From contig NZ_JADPKK010000023.1 of the NCBI RefSeq assembly GCF_023073915.1, forward strand, positions 62,001 through 126,000: a DNA stretch of 64,000 nt, given 5' to 3'. The DNA is from Bradyrhizobium sp. 149 (GTDB lineage Bacteria > Pseudomonadota > Alphaproteobacteria > Rhizobiales > Xanthobacteraceae). The translations under genes were made by a program, and so were the position numbers. The notes beneath the pieces are model-generated. The model was not told the DNA's origin. It worked only from the letters and a program-made list of their open reading frames with translations, and made no database searches. Each line of letters starts with the position of its first letter. Position 1 is the first letter of the stretch. Shown in pieces: positions 25,335 to 33,799 of the stretch.

Positions 25335-26618
25335 TTAAGAGTGCCAGGCGTGATGATCGCTGTGGTGAGACATCAGATCAGCCACATGCGCAACGAACGA
25401 GCCTGTGTCCGGCGTATCCGTCTGCCTAGAATCGGCATCCGCAGACGTGTTCGACGTTGCAGTTGGACCCCGCCACCACGAGTGATCTCCGGTTGCGGCC
25501 GACGACGTTCCGGCATTGAGCCACTGCGAGAAATCGAGTCCACCACGGCCGTGGTTGTGCCCACCATCACCGCCCACCGTGAACGAAGACGAACCGTCCG
25601 ACCAGCCGCCGTGGTGATGATCACCCCAGCTGCCACTATCCGTCGTTCCGTCCGAGCCCGATACGGAAGGGGTGCTTCCGATGCTACCGCCAGCATCCGC
25701 AACAGGCGGCGTGGTGTCGCCCGTGCCGGTGCTACCGCCACTGTCCACCGGCGGCGGAGTTTTGCCGTCCGTCCCACTGCTGCCACCAGCGTCCACCGGC
25801 GGCGTGTCGGTCACCGGATCGGTAACGGGCGGAGCCGTCGTGCCACCCGTCGAGGTGCCATCGCTCGTATTGTGCGCAAGGAACACCTGCTGCAGCTCCG
25901 GCGAACTCTCGAGCGCAGTATCGCCATTCTGCGAACCCCACGCGTAAGCATAGTCAAAGGCCGGATTGGGAACGAGTTGCGCCCAATGATCGATCATCGC
26001 CTGCTCTTGGGCGGCAGTCGGCATCACGACCTTGCTGCCGGTTTCGGTGGACCAGTCGCCGCCCCCGAACGCCTGATAAACCGGAACGATGGACTCGAGC
26101 GATATCCCGGCTTGCTCCGCGGCAGAGACGTACTTGTCGATAGTGCTGAGGTCGACGTTCGAACGGTCCGACCACACCGGATACCAATCGAGACCGAAGT
26201 AGTCGATGTGTGTGTTCGCCGCGTTGTAGGTGTTCATGTAGTTTGGATCGTCCGATGACCCTGTGTTCATCAGGACCGTGAACGTCTTCGCCCCGAGATC
26301 ATGCTGATGAATCCAGTCGGATTCAGCCTTTAGATCCGCAGCGCTGGCCTGCGGTCCCCACTCTCCGGTCAGATCGGGCTCGTCCACAAGGTAAAAGCCG
26401 AACACTTTTGGATTGTTGAGGAACGGCGTCACCTGGTCGATGAACTCCTGAGTCGCGCCTTGGTACTGGTCGAGCCAGACCAGACCCTGCACGCCGTCTG
26501 GCAGTGCGTTTACCTGGTCAACGTACTGGACATCTGCGAGATTGAAGCCAGCTTCCGCTGGTGCGAAGCTACCTTGCGAGTCCAGTCCCCCGCCCGCTGC
26601 GTAGTGTAAAGTTGCCAA
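25335..26618 (-). CDS. Putative type I secreted protein with glycosidase-like TIM-barrel domain and Gly/Ser/Asp/His-rich tail
   Basis: About 427 residues. Residues 1-250 look like a glycoside-hydrolase-type TIM barrel: YVDQVNALPDGVQGLVWLDQ, then FGFYLVDEPDLTGEW with a candidate acid/base Glu (~80), IDYFGLDWYPVW, and AYAWGSQNGD. Residues ~251-427 are low complexity, with three copies of a PPV(D/A)(A/S)GGS unit and then His-, Gly- and Ser-rich stretches (WGDHHHGGWSDG). No GGxGxDxxx RTX repeats and no signal peptide are seen. TTG 26618 is chosen because AGGGGA stands 6 nt upstream; the more distal TTG at 26678 has no such site. Placement just before the exporter genes makes it the likely substrate. 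Catalytic activity is inferred only. Confidence 0.75.
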   Translation of the reverse strand: MATLHYAAGGGLDSQGSFAPAEAGFNLADVQYVDQVNALPDGVQGLVWLDQYQGATQEFIDQVTPFLNNPKVFGFYLVDEPDLTGEWGPQASAADLKAESDWIHQHDLGAKTFTVLMNTGSSDDPNYMNTYNAANTHIDYFGLDWYPVWSDRSNVDLSTIDKYVSAAEQAGISLESIVPVYQAFGGGDWSTETGSKVVMPTAAQEQAMIDHWAQLVPNPAFDYAYAWGSQNGDTALESSPELQQVFLAHNTSDGTSTGGTTAPPVTDPVTDTPPVDAGGSSGTDGKTPPPVDSGGSTGTGDTTPPVADAGGSIGSTPSVSGSDGTTDSGSWGDHHHGGWSDGSSSFTVGGDGGHNHGRGGLDFSQWLNAGTSSAATGDHSWWRGPTATSNTSADADSRQTDTPDTGSFVAHVADLMSHHSDHHAWHS

Positions 26619-27216
26619 TGATATTCCCCTGTCTGTGTTGAAAACCCCCAGTGACCCGTAGGTCTGAGCGCTCGACAACCGATCGTGCGTCCCACTGCGT
26701 TAACGTATGTTTAGATTTAAGGCAGGAATCTCCGTTCCATCAGGCGGAACCAAGGGCTTATTGTGCCCGAATCTTGGACCCCAACTCACAGGCGCTGTCT
26801 TCGCCTAATTTCAATGAAGCAGGAGATTCAACTGCATGCGACCGATTAGGGCCCAGAAATACATTGTAGCCCGCGGCAAAAGGCGGGCGGAATCGCTCAA
26901 TGTGGCAAGCGCCTGCAGTCGGCGGAGACGGACAACCTCGATCCGAAGCTCGCGGGGTACCCCTGACGGAGGATGTTTCCATCAAGGCGCTTCCGGTACT
27001 CAGTGAGGGACACCCTTCGGCGAAAGGGAGGAATTTAGTCATAGAGCGCGCTGATGAGGGCTCTCCAGCATGTCCTCCCAGCTCTATTTCCATGGTCGGA
27101 AGCGTACGAGCCATTTTTGCCGAACGTGCGCTGTTCGACCAAACTGCGCACCGGTCCTTTGGCTCAAGGACCTGCTAGAGAATTGGTGGCGTGGGCTTAT
27201 CGTCTTAAGGAAGATC
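26619..27216. other. Intergenic region upstream of secretion operon 1
   Basis: About 600 bp with no supported gene. The part next to 26618 should contain the promoter of the type I secretion operon on the - strand, and a relatively AT-rich stretch lies around 26700-26730. No defined promoter motif was recognised. Confidence 0.4.
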
Positions 27217-27420
27217 ATGTCAGGATCCGCCCAAAGCAACCTCAACTTTCCGCCGGGCTCACGAATTCAGGTGAAGCCCACAGCCGGCCCTCGCCTGGCC
27301 GGAAGGACAGGGACTGTGATCGGAGCCGGCCAATATTCGAAGAGTCTCCGCGTGGTGTTGGACGGATCAAAGGGGCCAATCACTCTTCATATGGACTACG
27401 TGGCCATGATCGACAGCTGA
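27217..27420 (+). CDS. Small KOW-like basic protein, function unknown
   Basis: A 67-residue protein with a compact beta-type pattern: GSRIQVKPTAGPRLAGRTGT followed by VIGAGQYSKSLRVVLDG. The spacing of glycines and the GRTGTVI segment are similar to KOW-type small beta barrels. The ATG at 27217 is supported by AAGGAAG just upstream; the frame extends upstream to 27070 but that part is Cys/Trp/Arg-rich and unconvincing. It stands alone. The KOW resemblance is by pattern only. Confidence 0.6.
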   Translation: MSGSAQSNLNFPPGSRIQVKPTAGPRLAGRTGTVIGAGQYSKSLRVVLDGSKGPITLHMDYVAMIDS

Positions 27421-27604
27421 AGCGAGCGCGCCCTCGCCGAATGCGCGCAAAGGCGCTCCTCAAGCGATCGGCGCGTTGCGAGTTACCCCTGAGGGATAGT
27501 CGGCCTCGAATCCAGAATTCGGCCGCTCTTTAAACCCATTTCAGCCAAGTGCCGTCGTTTGTTCTGTGGCCCGGGGCAGGATCCATCAAACCCGGAGTCC
27601 TGCG

Positions 27605-28147
27605 ATGTTAAAACAATCCGTTTGTGCGTGTTGCTTCGTTGTAGTCACTTCAGCCTCTTCGGAGGCACGAACATATCGTATGGATCACGCCGCCGAATGC
27701 AATGTCACGATGCCGTGCGACTTCTCGTCCTACTCACGAGCGCCGGCCCAGCGTAGCTTGCAACGCTCCTTGTTGACACACCAGTCAAAACAAGTCCCGT
27801 TCGTCGCTGCCGCAAGAGCGCCGCTTGATGTTGCTTCTAGCGAGAAGGTCGTCGGGGGCCGACCGGCGGGTTGCCCCTCCTCGTTCTGCGGTTGTGCCGC
27901 GGCGTTGCACCTGTTCGGCCGCATCGTGCCGGAATTAAACCTAGCAGCCAATTGGCTACGCTTTCCCCGGACACCGCCAGCGCCCGGAATGGTCGCGGCA
28001 AGACGCGGACACGTCTTTGTTCTTGAACACCATATCGGAGGCGACGTGTGGATGACATATGATGGCAACTCTGGCGGGCGGGCAACGAGAATACACGCGC
28101 GTTCATTGAAGGGGTACACAATTGTCAACCCGCGAGTTGCGTTTTAA
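27605..28147 (+). CDS. Probable secreted protein of unknown function with CGC...H motif
   Basis: A 180-residue protein with a hydrophobic N-terminus (QSVCACCFVVVTSASSEART), probably a signal peptide. The second half contains CPSSFCGCAAALHLFGRIV, LNLAANWLRFPRT and GMVAARRGHVFVLEHHIGG. The arrangement of a Cys in a helix start followed by a histidine in a beta strand resembles CHAP/NlpC-type peptidases, but I cannot confirm this. ATG 27605 has GGAG about 8 nt upstream. It has no operon partners. Confidence 0.6.
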   Translation: MLKQSVCACCFVVVTSASSEARTYRMDHAAECNVTMPCDFSSYSRAPAQRSLQRSLLTHQSKQVPFVAAARAPLDVASSEKVVGGRPAGCPSSFCGCAAALHLFGRIVPELNLAANWLRFPRTPPAPGMVAARRGHVFVLEHHIGGDVWMTYDGNSGGRATRIHARSLKGYTIVNPRVAF

Positions 28148-28339
28148 ATGCATCATCGAACGGGCGTCGCAGTCGCAGAGCACCTGCGTGCGTCACCCAG
28201 ACGAATCGTAATCATCCTAACTCGCATCTTGCGGCCCCAAGCGGTCATCGCAATGGTCCTGTGAAATGCCCGGAAGCCGTCGGGAAGCGTCTTTTCTTTC
28301 CCCGACGCCACCGCACTGGCCTGGCAGGATCAGCTTGAT

Positions 28340-28475
28340 TCACCAGTTGCGCAGGCTCTCTACCAGATCCTGGTCAACGAGATCGCCGCCCGTGGTAGTG
28401 TGAACGACGCCCTTGGGAGCACCGGTTGGGCCCGATGTGTAAAGAAGGAACACGGGTGTGCCGGCGTATCCTCCA
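28340..28475 (-). pseudogene. acs: Acetyl-CoA synthetase (AMP-forming) fragment
   Basis: Read on the - strand this short stretch gives GYAGTPVFLLYTSGPTGAPK then GVVHTTGGDL, the P-loop (A3) region and following motif of acetyl-CoA synthetase. The conserved STG is changed to PTG. The frame stops about 12 residues later, and no other Acs domain is present on either side. It is a small remnant. Confidence 0.6.
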
Positions 28476-28599
28476 CCGCGCGCAGTGCCGTTCCGCTCGA
28501 AGGCGATCGATGGGCTCTTCTTCGCTCGCTACCGGTGCACTGATCGGCTGGAAGCTGCTTCAGCGCGAGGCTCACATTTTCATTCGTTTCACGACCGAT

Positions 28600-28925
28600 T
28601 ACACCGTCCCCCCAGCCGGCCGAGCCACCTCTACGTTATCAACTAGGAGACCAGAACTGGATCTTGGGAGCCCCTGTTCAACGCCAACCGCAAAGCACTT
28701 TGCTCGCTACTCAAGGAACTGCGTCCCACAGGAGGTCTGATGTTACGGCGTGATGGCAGCAGTCTTCCTTGGTCTGGCAAGGGCGAGATGCTGACTCAAG
28801 CCCAGCGCATTACGAAAACGATTCTCTCGGCTGCAGGTTTACGGCCCGAGCTGACTTTCACCTCATTTGGTCGCCACGGCGGCACCACCGAAGCAAGCAC
28901 ATCCGAGCTAACGGCACACAGCTGA
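28600..28925 (+). pseudogene. Tyrosine recombinase (phage-type integrase) C-terminal remnant
   Basis: Broken frames together spell a degraded integrase C-terminus: HLYVIN..., WEPLFNANRKALCSLLKELR, GGLMLRRDG, then LRPELTFTSFGRHGGTTEAS. The last is a decayed form of the TFxSFRHGGFTEA motif of recombinases common in Bradyrhizobium. At least one stop and one frameshift interrupt it. The catalytic tyrosine region is not recognisable. It marks an old integrated element. Confidence 0.65.
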
Positions 28926-29129
28926 TGAAGAGGGTCAGTGGTCGTCGACAATCGCGATGGCGCACTATCTGCACGACCATGACGAAGCCAAGCAGCAAAT
29001 GAAACGCATCAAGCGGCGTGCAAAACAAGGGGAAGGGAAAGTGAAGGTTCAGAATGGGAATGCGCGACTTGTCAGAATGAAAAGGTCTGGATGCGCTAAG
29101 CTATTGAAACCATTGGAGCGGGTGAAGGC

Positions 29130-29402
29130 AATCGAACCCTCGTATTCAGCTTGGAAGGGTGGCCGCGCTCGATCTACGAAGGCGCTCGCGACATGGCGCG
29201 CGAGATCGCAAGATCGTGGGCAGGCCACACTTCACCTCGACTCCGGAAGAAGATCGAGATGCTGTTCGCGCACCTCAAACGCATTCTCAAGCTCGATCCT
29301 TTGCGTTTGCGAGGACCAAACGGCCTGCCCGACGAGTTCACGCTCGCAGCCACCGCCCAGCCCCTCCGCAAGATGGCCAAGCTGATCCCAATGCCCAACT
29401 AA
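29130..29402 (+). pseudogene. IS1182-type transposase, C-terminal fragment
   Basis: The readable part (RSIYEGARDMAREIA, then KKIEMLFAHLKRILKLDPLR and LRGPNGLPDEFTLAATAQ) is the conserved C-terminus of IS1182-family DDE transposases. The frame ends at a natural stop at 29400-29402, but everything upstream is lost. Confidence 0.7.
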
Positions 29403-30653
29403 GAACGGCGGAGCCCTTCGACTGCTTCGGGGGGGACGCCAATACTCGGGATTACTTCAACGGAATCGGCCCTTACTGGGAAAGGCAGTAGCGGTCTAGT
29501 GCCTCGACGCGCCGAAGATGTATTTGCGGTCGCGGGTACCTCTGAAGTGGCAGGAGGGGTGCATGGGTAACTGGCTCGTTGTTACCAAAGGGACAAGCTT
29601 GGCAAGGCGGACCCGAGCGCGGCGCCCTGCGCAGTACGTTCGAATATCATTGTCGGGATTACAAAATTGAGCGGCGTCGAGGCGGGCGTGCCTGATTGCC
29701 AGCGCTCGCACAAACCGGACCAAGCACTCGGAAGGGGTCCGCCTCAAGCAGGAAATGGAGCGGCTGAGGAAACATGAAGACGAACAACAGTTCTTCCGCA
29801 AAGAGCTGCGTGCGCGCCAGGGTGGGTTCGAATGTTCTCAGGAGGTTGGCTTCTCAATGGCATCTATCAATTGTCGAGTGGTTACAGCGATAGCATCTGG
29901 CTTCCGACGGTTTGGTTGATTCGGCTCTTCGCCGCAGGCATCGCGGTGTTCGCACATGCACCTTTGTGCGCAGGCAAGCCAATGCTGCTCCAGCTCGCCG
30001 TTCGCCTCGGTTTGCTTTCTTTCTGCCTGATAAACGCGAGATAGTTGCGATTTCAGAGATGGCAGCATGTCTCTCAAACTGGACGGATGGCGTCAGCACT
30101 GCTCAATCCCTGTCCGGCGTGGTGCTGCTTGTTTTTGCTCGGCTTGGCGAGGCGTTAACCGGCACCAAATGAAATGAACCTGGAAGCCGCCTTGGCGGGT
30201 GCCGCCCTCAAACCATCCTTCATCAATGCGGAAGCCGCAATGCATCGGAGGCATCAATTGTCATCGCGGTAACTTCGGGACAGCTCGGCGGAATTCGATT
30301 TCCATGCACCGGACGCAAATCAGCTCGCCGTCCCCGTGCGGCGGTGGAGGATGGTTAGCTCTTCTGGGGCGAACTCGTCTTTGCAGTGATCACAGCGGGG
30401 GATTTCGAACATTTGCGGAATCGCCCACGCAGTCGTGGCGGAAATTCGGTAAGGCTCTTCAAATCGAGCGACCTGCAGAGTTTGGTCACCCCATGGCCGA
30501 GCTTGCACCAGGTCGTTCCTAAACCGGAACACGCTGAAGAAGTCTCGAACGTTGCACATTTACAACCCGCAAAGCCATTCGAGACACTAAGCTGGTCGAG
30601 AGACCACTAAAAATATTTCGTGCTTACTTCTACATTATTGACGGGGGCAAAAG
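29403..30653. other. Gene-poor stretch without supported coding sequence
   Basis: About 1.25 kb with only unconvincing ORFs on both strands. A - strand frame around 30320-30430 gives IPRCDHCKDEFAPEELTILH, which looks like a zinc-ribbon remnant, but the flanks do not match a whole protein. Confidence 0.35.
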
Positions 30654-30878
30654 GTGTTTGACGTTTATCGCAATGACAAGCGCGACTTCCTCGTTCTAAG
30701 TACAGGCTCTGCCATACCCGTGCTTTACTCTGCGCATAAATGGCGCAAGAGCAGAAAACGAGTTCTCAAGGTCAGCGACGAAATCAAATCAGCGGTTCAG
30801 GCGCGAGGCTATTACCTCCGCAGCCTGCGGGCCAGCAAGGAGCGGATGATCGACGTGCGTAAGGTCGGACGCCGGTGA
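30654..30878 (+). CDS. Small basic hypothetical protein
   Basis: A 74-residue Lys/Arg-rich protein (MFDVYRNDKRDFLVLSTGSA, then WRKSRKRVLKVSDEIKSAV) with alternating strand and helix character. I recognise the type as recurrent in Bradyrhizobium, but no function is known to me. GTG 30654 follows an AAAAGG. There are no operon neighbours. Confidence 0.55.
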   Translation: MFDVYRNDKRDFLVLSTGSAIPVLYSAHKWRKSRKRVLKVSDEIKSAVQARGYYLRSLRASKERMIDVRKVGRR

Positions 30879-30951
30879 CGGCATCATTACCAGCCGAGCC
30901 GCCATCCTCGCGCTCAACCGAGTTGTGCGCCTATTTTGGTCGCACCCTTAC

Positions 30952-31194
30952 TTAGGGTTTCGTTCGAGGAGGTTGCGTCCCGTTGAACGTTTTCCTCTGC
31001 CGCCGCCTGCGAGGTTCTGGTTGTGGGGCCTCAAACACCGCAATGCGCCGATCAAGCTGCCACAGCTCGATGTCGTTGGCACTAACTAGCTCCTGAACAC
31101 GTTCCGGTGCTTCCTGCTCGTCGGCGCAGTGCAAATTGGCAACGCTTATAACGTGGCCGTCGTGATCCAAAAAGTAAGCTCGTTAGTGCGCCAT
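30952..31194 (-). pseudogene. Small conserved protein broken by a stop at codon 4
   Basis: From an ATG at 31194 the frame reads M-A-H-stop, then RAYFLDHDGHVISVANLHCA, a segment with ELVSANDIELWQLDRRIAVF and a basic tail. This matches a small Rhizobiales protein type that starts MxHYRAYxLxxDGH. The TAA at 31185-31183 replaces the expected Tyr codon. A restart at the TTG at 31170 could still make a shortened product of 72 residues. Confidence 0.6.
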
Positions 31195-31924
31195 CCCACC
31201 CCTCATCCATCAGTGTCCGGCCGATGTGCTCGGCTCATGCCCTGTCGAATTGATCCCCGCCAGATCCTGGCGGGCTTGATCCATCGGACCATCACCTCAA
31301 TATTTCAATGAGCGTTCTCCAGCTGAACGCATCGTTCGCCGTCAGAAGCGAACTGCCAATCCCTGCCAAGTAGTTTGGCAACTCGCAATGGGACGCGCGT
31401 TCATATTCCCGACAAACGACGGCGATCGAGTTCTTTAGGGTCACCTCGGTCGAGATGATCGAAAGCTCGCTGCTTGCACGGCTCGACATATTGTCGCGCG
31501 TCATCTCAATTAACAGGAACGGTCCATTCTGCCTCCCCAACCGATGACTGCTTCCACTGGTGAAGTTGGAGCGGAGTGGATGTGGCCCGTTGTTCGAAAG
31601 GCGACAAACGGATGCGCTTTTGGTCGCAACCGTGGGAATTAGACACAGACACACATCGCACAGCCTGTCGGCACCGGGCGGATCACGGCACAAGTTCAAG
31701 CCGATCTCAGGCCCGCACCTTGTCTATAGTTCCTGATGACTACGCCGAACGCCATGGTTGAACCGACCCATCCGAAGCCGATGCCGGTGAATCTCACGAC
31801 GGATGAAGAGCGCGATATCGGGATGCGAGCGCCACGGACGGGGAATAGCCATTTTGTCGCAAGCGGCGGTCCGTTGGTAGAAGGCGCCAATCCAGTTGGC
31901 TCGATGGCTGCAACTGGAACCGAC
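31195..31924. other. Region with no confident gene
   Basis: ORFs of 60-135 codons occur on both strands. The best of them, on the - strand at about 31292-31504 (MTRDNMSSRASSELSIISTE), cannot be assigned to a family and has no clear ribosome site. Nothing else is recognisable here. Confidence 0.3.
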
Positions 31925-32160
31925 CTATGGTTTTGCCGGGGCAACGTTCAGAAGCTGAGCGACGGCGGTGACAACCTGAACTGGTGCGAGCGGTTTGGTG
32001 AGAAGGATGTTGCCCGGCCCGCCGTGGGAAGGCCACTCGCCGCCGAGACACCAGTCCCTGTAGATCACCGGCATGTCGGGCTTGATCTCGCGCACGCGCT
32101 TGGCGACCCTTCAACCGCTCAATCGACCGCCCAGATTGACATCTGTCAGCAGAGCGCGAA
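31925..32160 (-). pseudogene. Response-regulator receiver domain remnant
   Basis: Reading on the - strand gives LLTDVNLGGRLSG, a TGA stop at 32113-32111, then RVAKRVREIKPDMPVIYRDW and ILLTKPLAPVQVVTAVAQLL. These are the phospho-acceptor Asp region, the alpha3/beta4 segment and the conserved Lys-Pro of a receiver domain. The stop stands where relatives have Trp, consistent with TGG to TGA. The N-terminal part is missing. Confidence 0.65.
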
Positions 32161-32184
32161 ACGCTTCCGCGATAGAACGACGGC

Positions 32185-32316
32185 CTACACGCGAAACGCG
32201 GCTGATCTCGCGCACAAGCCTAAGCGCAGCCTCAGTATTGCGCCATAGACGAGCGTCTGATCGAACTGAGATAAAATGCCCAGTGCAAATAGCGCGATAG
32301 CAATGCCCTTAATCAT
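32185..32316 (-). CDS. Very small membrane protein, possibly frameshifted
   Basis: A 43-residue ORF with one hydrophobic helix (MIKGIAIALFALGILSQFDQ). The family-like continuation TEAALRLVREISRVSR is found in the next reading frame, so a one-base shift around 32240 may have altered its C-terminus. No partner genes. Function unknown. Confidence 0.45.
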   Translation of the reverse strand: MIKGIAIALFALGILSQFDQTLVYGAILRLRLGLCARSAAFRV

Positions 32317-32837
32317 AGTTGTGGACAGGGTGAACAATGCTGCGCAAGTTCAAAGCGGCCCCAGCCGCAGGTTGGGAGACAGCCGGGGCCGGCATTCCCA
32401 TTCCATGAGCCGCAATCAGCGGTAATCGGCACGCTGCCAGTTAGCCACATGAACGCTAACGAACTCTAAGTTCGAGGTCGCGCACGGTGGCGAGGTACGC
32501 CTGCTTGAATTGGGCCTTTGCCTCATCGAGGCAGCCGCGCTGCCGAACCGCGAGCCCGGGTTGGCGATAGGGATATGCCAGACCCAAACTGCCGGTGTGG
32601 GCTCAGTGGCACAGCAAAGCGACAAGTTCCCAGTGCGGAACGAAGGTCCGGCCGGCAGCGCACCGCGCGTGAACCAATGCGAAGCTGAACCGAAAGTCTT
32701 CCGCAGCAAGCGCGCCATCAACCGACTGGACGACGATCGAACGAACGTAAATATACTTCTAGATCATAATTATAATGACTCTGACGCAAAAACAGAAAAT
32801 AAGGTGGGGAAAAGTTAGAAAACGAAGGGAGGAAGGC
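32317..32837. other. Decayed stretch, one possible remnant
   Basis: On the - strand around 32470-32720 an interrupted frame ends with LDEAKAQFKQAYLATVRDLE, similar to the tails of small Bradyrhizobium proteins, but a TGA lies mid-frame. Otherwise nothing is recognised. The part just before 32838 is AT-rich and may hold the promoter of the next gene. Confidence 0.35.
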
Positions 32838-33056
32838 ATGAAAGCTGTACGCCGGTTGCGCGCAATGGCCTCGTTGTGCCGACAGAGCGCCGCATATCAT
32901 CCTGACAGAAGCTGGAACCTACTCGCCGAGGCGGAGTACTGGGACCACCTAGCCGATGGTAAGCTTCTTGAGCTCTACAAAGAATGCACGGGCAGCTCAA
33001 TACAAGATGGCTGCCTAAGGAGACATGCATCCAATATCCCGCCTCCCAACCTTTGA
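32838..33056 (+). CDS. Small helical hypothetical protein
   Basis: A 72-residue protein: MKAVRRLRAMASLCRQSAAY then WNLLAEAEYWDHLADGKLLE. It looks mostly helical and is of a type I have seen as hypothetical in Bradyrhizobium. The start is well supported by GGGAGGAAGG immediately upstream, preceded by an AT-rich stretch. No function known. Confidence 0.65.
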   Translation: MKAVRRLRAMASLCRQSAAYHPDRSWNLLAEAEYWDHLADGKLLELYKECTGSSIQDGCLRRHASNIPPPNL

Positions 33057-33185
33057 TCCCAAAGAGGCTTTCAGAATGTGAGTATGCTGCTCGTTGGAGG
33101 TGAGGCAAGGCTCCGTCGTCGCGCTGTTTGCGGGCGAATGCCGCGAGTGGCGCTGAACCGAAAGAGCCCCCGCAAAGAGGGAATC

Positions 33186-33365
33186 CTACGCCTTGTCCTC
33201 CGTCCAAATGTGCTCGCCGCAGGCGCATTTGAACATACGGACTATTTTGCCATTTTTGGGATTCAACAGCCTCAAAGCCAGCGCCGGCTTTGCGCCGCAA
33301 CCGCTGCACCGTGGTAGCGGGTTAGGCTCAACGGCAGAAGAAGACCTCGTCCTTGAAATCGTCAT
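33186..33365 (-). CDS. Small zinc-ribbon protein
   Basis: A 59-residue ORF on the - strand encoding MTISRTRSSSAVEPNPLPR, CSGCGAKPALALRLL and FKCACGEHIWTEDKA. Four cysteines in two CxxC/CxC knuckles form a likely zinc ribbon. It begins immediately after the stop of another small ORF (33366-33548), so they may be co-transcribed. A GAGG lies about 12 nt upstream. The function is unknown; nucleic-acid binding is a guess from the fold. Confidence 0.6.
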   Translation of the reverse strand: MTISRTRSSSAVEPNPLPRCSGCGAKPALALRLLNPKNGKIVRMFKCACGEHIWTEDKA

Positions 33366-33548
33366 TCACGCAGCCACCTCGCCATTACGAATGCCGAGTA
33401 CAGTGAACACATTGAGGAAATACTTCCTGGCAGATGACCTGGCGAAGGCGCTTCGGAGCAGGTCGACTGCTTCCCGTGCTGCCCTGATCATCCGCACCCG
33501 CTCATATGTCCCGAGCGTATGTTTACCGATTTGGATTTCTCGGTGCAC
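33366..33548 (-). CDS. Small hypothetical protein upstream of the zinc-ribbon gene
   Basis: A 60-residue ORF starting at GTG 33548 (MHREIQIGKHTLGTYERVRM then IRAAREAVDLLRSAFARSSA). The predicted helices and basic character look protein-like. Its stop is directly adjacent to the ATG of the zinc-ribbon gene, an arrangement that suggests coupling. No family recognised. Confidence 0.4.
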   Translation of the reverse strand: MHREIQIGKHTLGTYERVRMIRAAREAVDLLRSAFARSSARKYFLNVFTVLGIRNGEVAA

Positions 33549-33799
33549 GCCAAATCCGACTAAGAACTACATACGAAGGTCTACACGCTACGAGTATCGC
33601 CTGTAACGCTACCTAGCGTCCGACTGGATCGCCTCCACCAGTCGCTGGATGGCTCATCCCCTATGTCACTCACGCCCGGGTGGTGAATGCGCTTTCTGAG
33701 GGTCAATGTCGCCGGAAGGTCGAGACGCTCAGCTGCGGTCTCTCTAACTAGACCAAACCTGATCACTATCGATTCCCGAAGCGAGGGTCTGCTAATGGG

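Noticed and set aside
25176..26258. 360-codon + strand frame antisense to the glycosidase-like gene
   Set aside because: It is Arg/Thr/Val-rich without domain motifs, covers the operon promoter side of two genes, and has no ribosome site; the - strand frame has clear protein features.
31736..32248. 170-codon + strand ORF
   Set aside because: It is antisense to the receiver-domain remnant, whose motifs are recognisable on the - strand.
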